A stretch of 64,000 nt of DNA, from contig NC_132986.1 in NCBI RefSeq assembly GCF_047496725.1, forward strand, positions 1,306,001 through 1,370,000. The letters run 5' to 3'. Every line of letters begins with the position of its first letter. Positions within the stretch are counted from its first letter, which is position 1. A model generated the notes under the pieces. The model was not told the origin of the DNA, ran no database searches, and was given only the letters and a program-made list of their open reading frames with translations. The position numbers and the translations under genes are program-made. Origin of the DNA: Anoplolepis gracilipes. Taxonomy: Eukaryota; Arthropoda; Insecta; Hymenoptera; Formicidae. Shown here piece after piece: positions 59,988-64,000 of this stretch.

Positions 59988-62632
59988 TGTATGTATATGG
60001 CAACTGTGTATGGCGCAGAAAACTGCGGCCAGACTAATGCAATTGAGCAACTGCAATATCTATTTGCAATAATGCTCACCGCAGAGCTGTTAAATAAACC
60101 AAGCACTCTTGATAATGTCATCCTTTTTGCGACCACAGCACGAAATGCATTGCATCGAAAATCGTGCGAATTATGTATTCGAAGAGGCGGGAGAACGTAT
60201 TCAATTTTTTGATCGCGTATTAAACGCGAGTGTTTGATCCTGTATCTATGTCAATGAGAAACATGAAATAAAAATAAAAAGTGAATAGAGATTTTTACAT
60301 GTGACTTATTACTCGCAAATTGATCAAAATAATATATTCTCTGCAATAAAGTTTTGTATATTTTAAGAACGTTAAAATTTGATATATGAATACGTATGAT
60401 ATAGATGAATTCTAAAAATATAGGATCGATTATACAAAACGGTTACCTACTGAGAGAGTGAAAAAGTGACACTGTTCTTTTCTGTCTCTTTCTATCTTTT
60501 CCACTTTACGACGAAATCGCGATGGTGCACGCGAAACCTTATCAATCATAGTAAATTTTCTGTCCGATCAATCTTAAAAGTACCACGCTAATATCGTACG
60601 TCACGTTTTAGATAACGCGTTTTTCATCGCATCCGCTTACTTCTTCTTTGTCCTTCTTCCTCGTCTCGGTGAACGACAATCGCTTCGTCGATATCACCGC
60701 CGTTTCCTCCTTGCCTCCTTTCGATGCCGTTCTATTCCGTGACGCGAATCGATAATCCTCAATCCACAAAACTGTCGTGACTGTTATAGACGAGACTGAA
60801 TATTTATTTCTTTTTTTTTCACGTGTGCCAGAACAGATATGGCGTCACCTTTTGTACAAATTTGACAGATCGATTGAAATCGCAGAAACGAAATAAACGT
60901 GTTAATTAAGTCGCATCAAACGTTATTATATTTGTAAAATGTCAAAAAAGAAAGATAAAGTAATAAGTAAAAAATATTAGTTTCAAATATTACAGAATGT
61001 TTGACCTGCTTTACAAATAAAAAAGTAGGGCTTATATAAAAACAAAACATTGTCCAATTAGAAAAGTAAATATGAAACATAGAAAAGCTATAAATTTGCT
61101 ATTGTCGGAACAATATATACCGGGCCACTTAGACGCAAAAAATTTCAACAAACGCCAAACACATCGTTAACAGTTTGCTCGAACAAAAAGCGCACGTAAA
61201 ATTGCAAGAGACGCCTCCGGCCAAGTTCCAAAGGGAATTGCAGTCTAATCCTTATAGCGTTATCATTATTTTTCACCCTTTCATTTCCAAACCTTCTCGC
61301 CTTTGCTCCATTACGATTCGTGGGTTTCTTTGTCGCGATCTTAAATTTCCTCGAATGTCAAAAAGCGTGTTTGGCGAATCGATCTTCCGACTGCGATACC
61401 ATTATTCCGTGAAAGTTCTGGGGCACCTGTCATTCGAAATGCTGTCGAACTCAGTTTATCTCGCGATTCTCCTCTCTCTCTCTCTCGGTCATTGACTTTT
61501 CTATTTGCGTTACGTGAATGCTATGCTAAAGAAAATATACCTTCATATCAATGTCCACCCCCCCCAAAAAAAAAAAAAAAAAAAAAAAGAAAAACAAGAA
61601 AAAATGCATTAATATAAATTCAACTCTGATAAAGTAATTTCAAGAACTAAATCCACAAGCGTTTCTCAATTTGCTCGTAATTTTTACACGTGATTCTTCT
61701 ACATTGTTTAAATAAATTTTACGAAGCTCAGCCCGTGTCGTGTTACAGGCCATCCTGTGCTAACAAAAGAGCCCCGGTGTAAGGAGCAAAAGCGCCGCCA
61801 CTTGAAAACGGATTATGTAAATCAGGAGACGCGCGCGTCCCGCTGGCGGATTTATGCACGTTGGCCTCGCACTTTTCGCCAGGTATCGTCTCCTCGAAAG
61901 CGAGTGCCTTGCAACAAACGTTGGAGGAAACAAATAACACGAGAGCGACAAACAACGCGCGACGCGCGACAACAACACTTCTATCTTGTCTACCGGATGG
62001 TCCGTATTGTCCTCCCGTTACTCTCAACTCGCAGCGATCTCTATCGAGTAATTTCCACGCCGGAACAAAGGGTGGCGAGAACGGAGGGCGGGTCTGTTAA
62101 GGTAAAAAAGCGGCCGACGTTGCTTCCGAGACTGTTAAGAGGAAATTTCGGCAAAAACGTTCCTCGAGTCGTCCCACTACGTTCCCTCGTACATTTAGGC
62201 TAATGCTGAGAGAAAAGGGAAGAAGTACGCGGCGCGTACTCTGAACACAAAAAGCCCCGACCATTCTTGCACGGCCATGCCCTTGTTTCACTTCCCTTGT
62301 GTCGTTACGGCAAAGGTAGATGCGATACTTAGGTCGAGTTCACGACGCTTGTCGTTCAAAGCGGATAGATTGAACGAGCAAATTTGCATTTAACTTAATT
62401 TGCATTGAGATATGTACCCCATGATAGTGTATGTACTATGTTGGATAGAAAGAGCTTAACTTGTAATTTTGTCTAATTAAACAGCCCCTTCCCTTATCTA
62501 GCGAGCGTTAAATCGATATTTAAAAACAACTGAGATTCTACGTTTCATATAAACTTAATATAATAATGTAGGATAAAAAGGATCCATTTGTTATAAAATA
62601 TAAATTTGGAAATTTACGAAAAATATGAGAAC

Positions 62633-62636
<4 letters not shown>

Positions 62637-62696
<60 letters not shown>
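62637..62696 (+). repeat. (GA)n microsatellite
   Basis: Thirty perfect units. Confidence 0.95.
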
Positions 62697-62700
<4 letters not shown>

Positions 62701-63043
62701 AACTTCAATTTTTCAGATAATAAAATATTTAACTGGTAGAGTAATCGATAGATTCTATTAGAAGAGAGATAGCCGAGTACATAAAAGTCATATCGTAAAC
62801 GATGCATTAACCAACATTGTTATTCACTCAACACTTTTGAGCGAACATGCAAACTCGCTTTTATCCCTTCCATCCGAAACCCTGAAACGGTTCACTTAGC
62901 GTCCCGTCGCGTTGGGACGCGATAATTACGTCCGGGAAGCCGAGGGAAACCGGGGCCTGCGAAACGGAGGCCCGGTGTCTGTCAGACAATACTCGTTTGA
63001 ATTTCTATGAGCAGTCGCGGATCACCAATTCGAACGCGGAGAA

Positions 63044-63073
63044 GGAGAGAGGAGAGAGGAGAGAGGAGAGAGG
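63044..63073 (+). repeat. 7-base tandem repeat GGAGAGA, four copies
   Basis: Four contiguous GGAGAGA units plus GG. It is similar in length and composition to the GCGAGAG array at 35.9 kb but differs by one base per unit. Confidence 0.9.
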
Positions 63074-64000
63074 CCGGAGGGGGATGACTGTTTGTCGAAC
63101 GTGACGATACGTTCGGCCAATGATGGCCACGATCGATACTCGATATACATACGTCACAGCCGCCGTAGCGTGTCCCTGAGAGGATCAACAATTGCACATA
63201 ATGCCACTTCGTGCCCGTACATCACGCATACGCGTTTTTTTTTTTTTTAACGATGCAACGTAAGGAAAAAATTATTTCAGATAATGTACGTAATATAAAT
63301 ATCGATTATAATAATAATTTACGTCAAAACAACGCAATCGAGACGCGATCTTAAATTTCTGCCAGAAGAATTCATTGTCAGTCATGAGTTATTATTAGGT
63401 TTGCCACGTAAACTGTCAATACCTCTTCACTTATTGAGCTCTTATTCGCGAACAGACTATTACACTTTTAAATTGCCCAGTCGAATCGCGCTAAGGTGGT
63501 GAAGTCGTAAACTTTGAGGAATGGCGAACTTTTGCAATTTCCCAATAATCCCTCTAAACTACGATAGTTCTGAAGTTTAATTTTCTTCGGGGGCGCACGC
63601 GGAGGACAAAGCGTTCCCATTTAAAGAAAATAAGGAGGTACGAGGCACGAGGGGTAGAAAATTTTATTCCGCCCGCAGAAAACTTTCTCAATGTATCGCC
63701 ATTCGCGCGTTCGCGCCGCAAATCTTTGCTTTGCTCGGCCCGAAAATAATTGACAATGTTTCTGTACGATTCCGGATTAAAATATAAATAAAGATAAAAA
63801 TATACAAAGATCTTAGAAGAATGTTGGAAACAAATGGGCAATAAGATACAAGTGTATTATTACATCATTTATAATAAATATGACTCATCCGACTGAATTT
63901 TGCTCCAAGATTAGCTTATACGGACATAATGTTTGATTTATTGCAACAGCAAGTACTTTTGCGCAAGCAAAGATGGTAATTTGTTATCCGTCTACACCTC

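Larger units (their letters stand above)
59987..64000. other. Non-coding stretch with one signal-peptide-like open segment
   Basis: No gene can be called. Balanced patches at 60460-60790, 61170-61500, 61740-62330 and 62850-63230. The 61.74-62.04 kb segment is open on the minus strand and encodes a hydrophobic signal-peptide-like stretch but has no ATG. Simple repeats are C then poly(A) near 61558-61588, (GA)n at 62637-62696 and a 7-base repeat at 63044-63073. Confidence 0.5.

Noticed and set aside
59766..60212. 148-codon plus-strand frame
   Set aside because: Crosses a long TA microsatellite that contributes an Ile-Tyr repeat; the flanking codons show no known motif.

Overview
The window reads as insect nuclear DNA, most plausibly Hymenoptera and perhaps an ant. 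The reasons are an AT-rich background in which CpG is not depleted, very long (CT/GA)n, (TA)n and (CA/GT)n microsatellites, many 20-30 base poly(A)/poly(T) runs, degenerate short transposon-like repeats, and one neural/regulatory-style gene whose protein is full of Gln, His, Ala and Ser homopolymers. There is no operon structure, ribosome-binding-site-led gene set, CRISPR array, rRNA or convincing tRNA. The assignment to order rests on composition only and is an inference.

Only one protein-coding gene can be supported with confidence. It is an uninterrupted 751-codon reading frame on the minus strand (38076-40331). It encodes a low-complexity, probably nuclear protein with a basic KPRKRRKKDRK patch, a small Cys cluster, an RRSWSDPTSYFSYGEE motif and an ordered-looking, acidic-to-amphipathic C-terminus ending FSDIWSYHESKLQQDFR plus eight residues. 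I do not recognise the family by name. The gene sits in the main GC-rich island of the window (about 37.5-41.3 kb). The sequence upstream of its start (40332-41270) looks like a 5' leader/promoter zone, and a possible poly(A) signal lies about 150 bases downstream of its stop.

Layout. 1-23.8 kb is an AT-rich gene desert with simple repeats, one 136-base imperfect hairpin (12036-12171) and scattered CpG-rich patches. 23.8-26.5 kb is a cluster of old dispersed repeats: two families, A and B, occur side by side twice, and B has an internal inverted arrangement. Next to them are a 13-base tandem repeat and a pentamer minisatellite. 26.5-35.5 kb is desert with a balanced block at 31.56-32.1 kb. 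35.6-36.4 kb is a second GC/CpG-rich island with a 7-base tandem array. 37.5-41.3 kb is the gene island. 42.3-42.9 kb is a third GC-rich patch that could belong to the gene's distal 5' region. 43-64 kb is again desert, with a balanced unique-looking block at 45.5-45.9 kb and a signal-peptide-like open segment without an ATG at 61.75-62.04 kb. The long flanks around a single regulatory-looking gene fit either a regulatory desert or the intron of a larger gene whose exons lie outside; the sequence alone does not decide.
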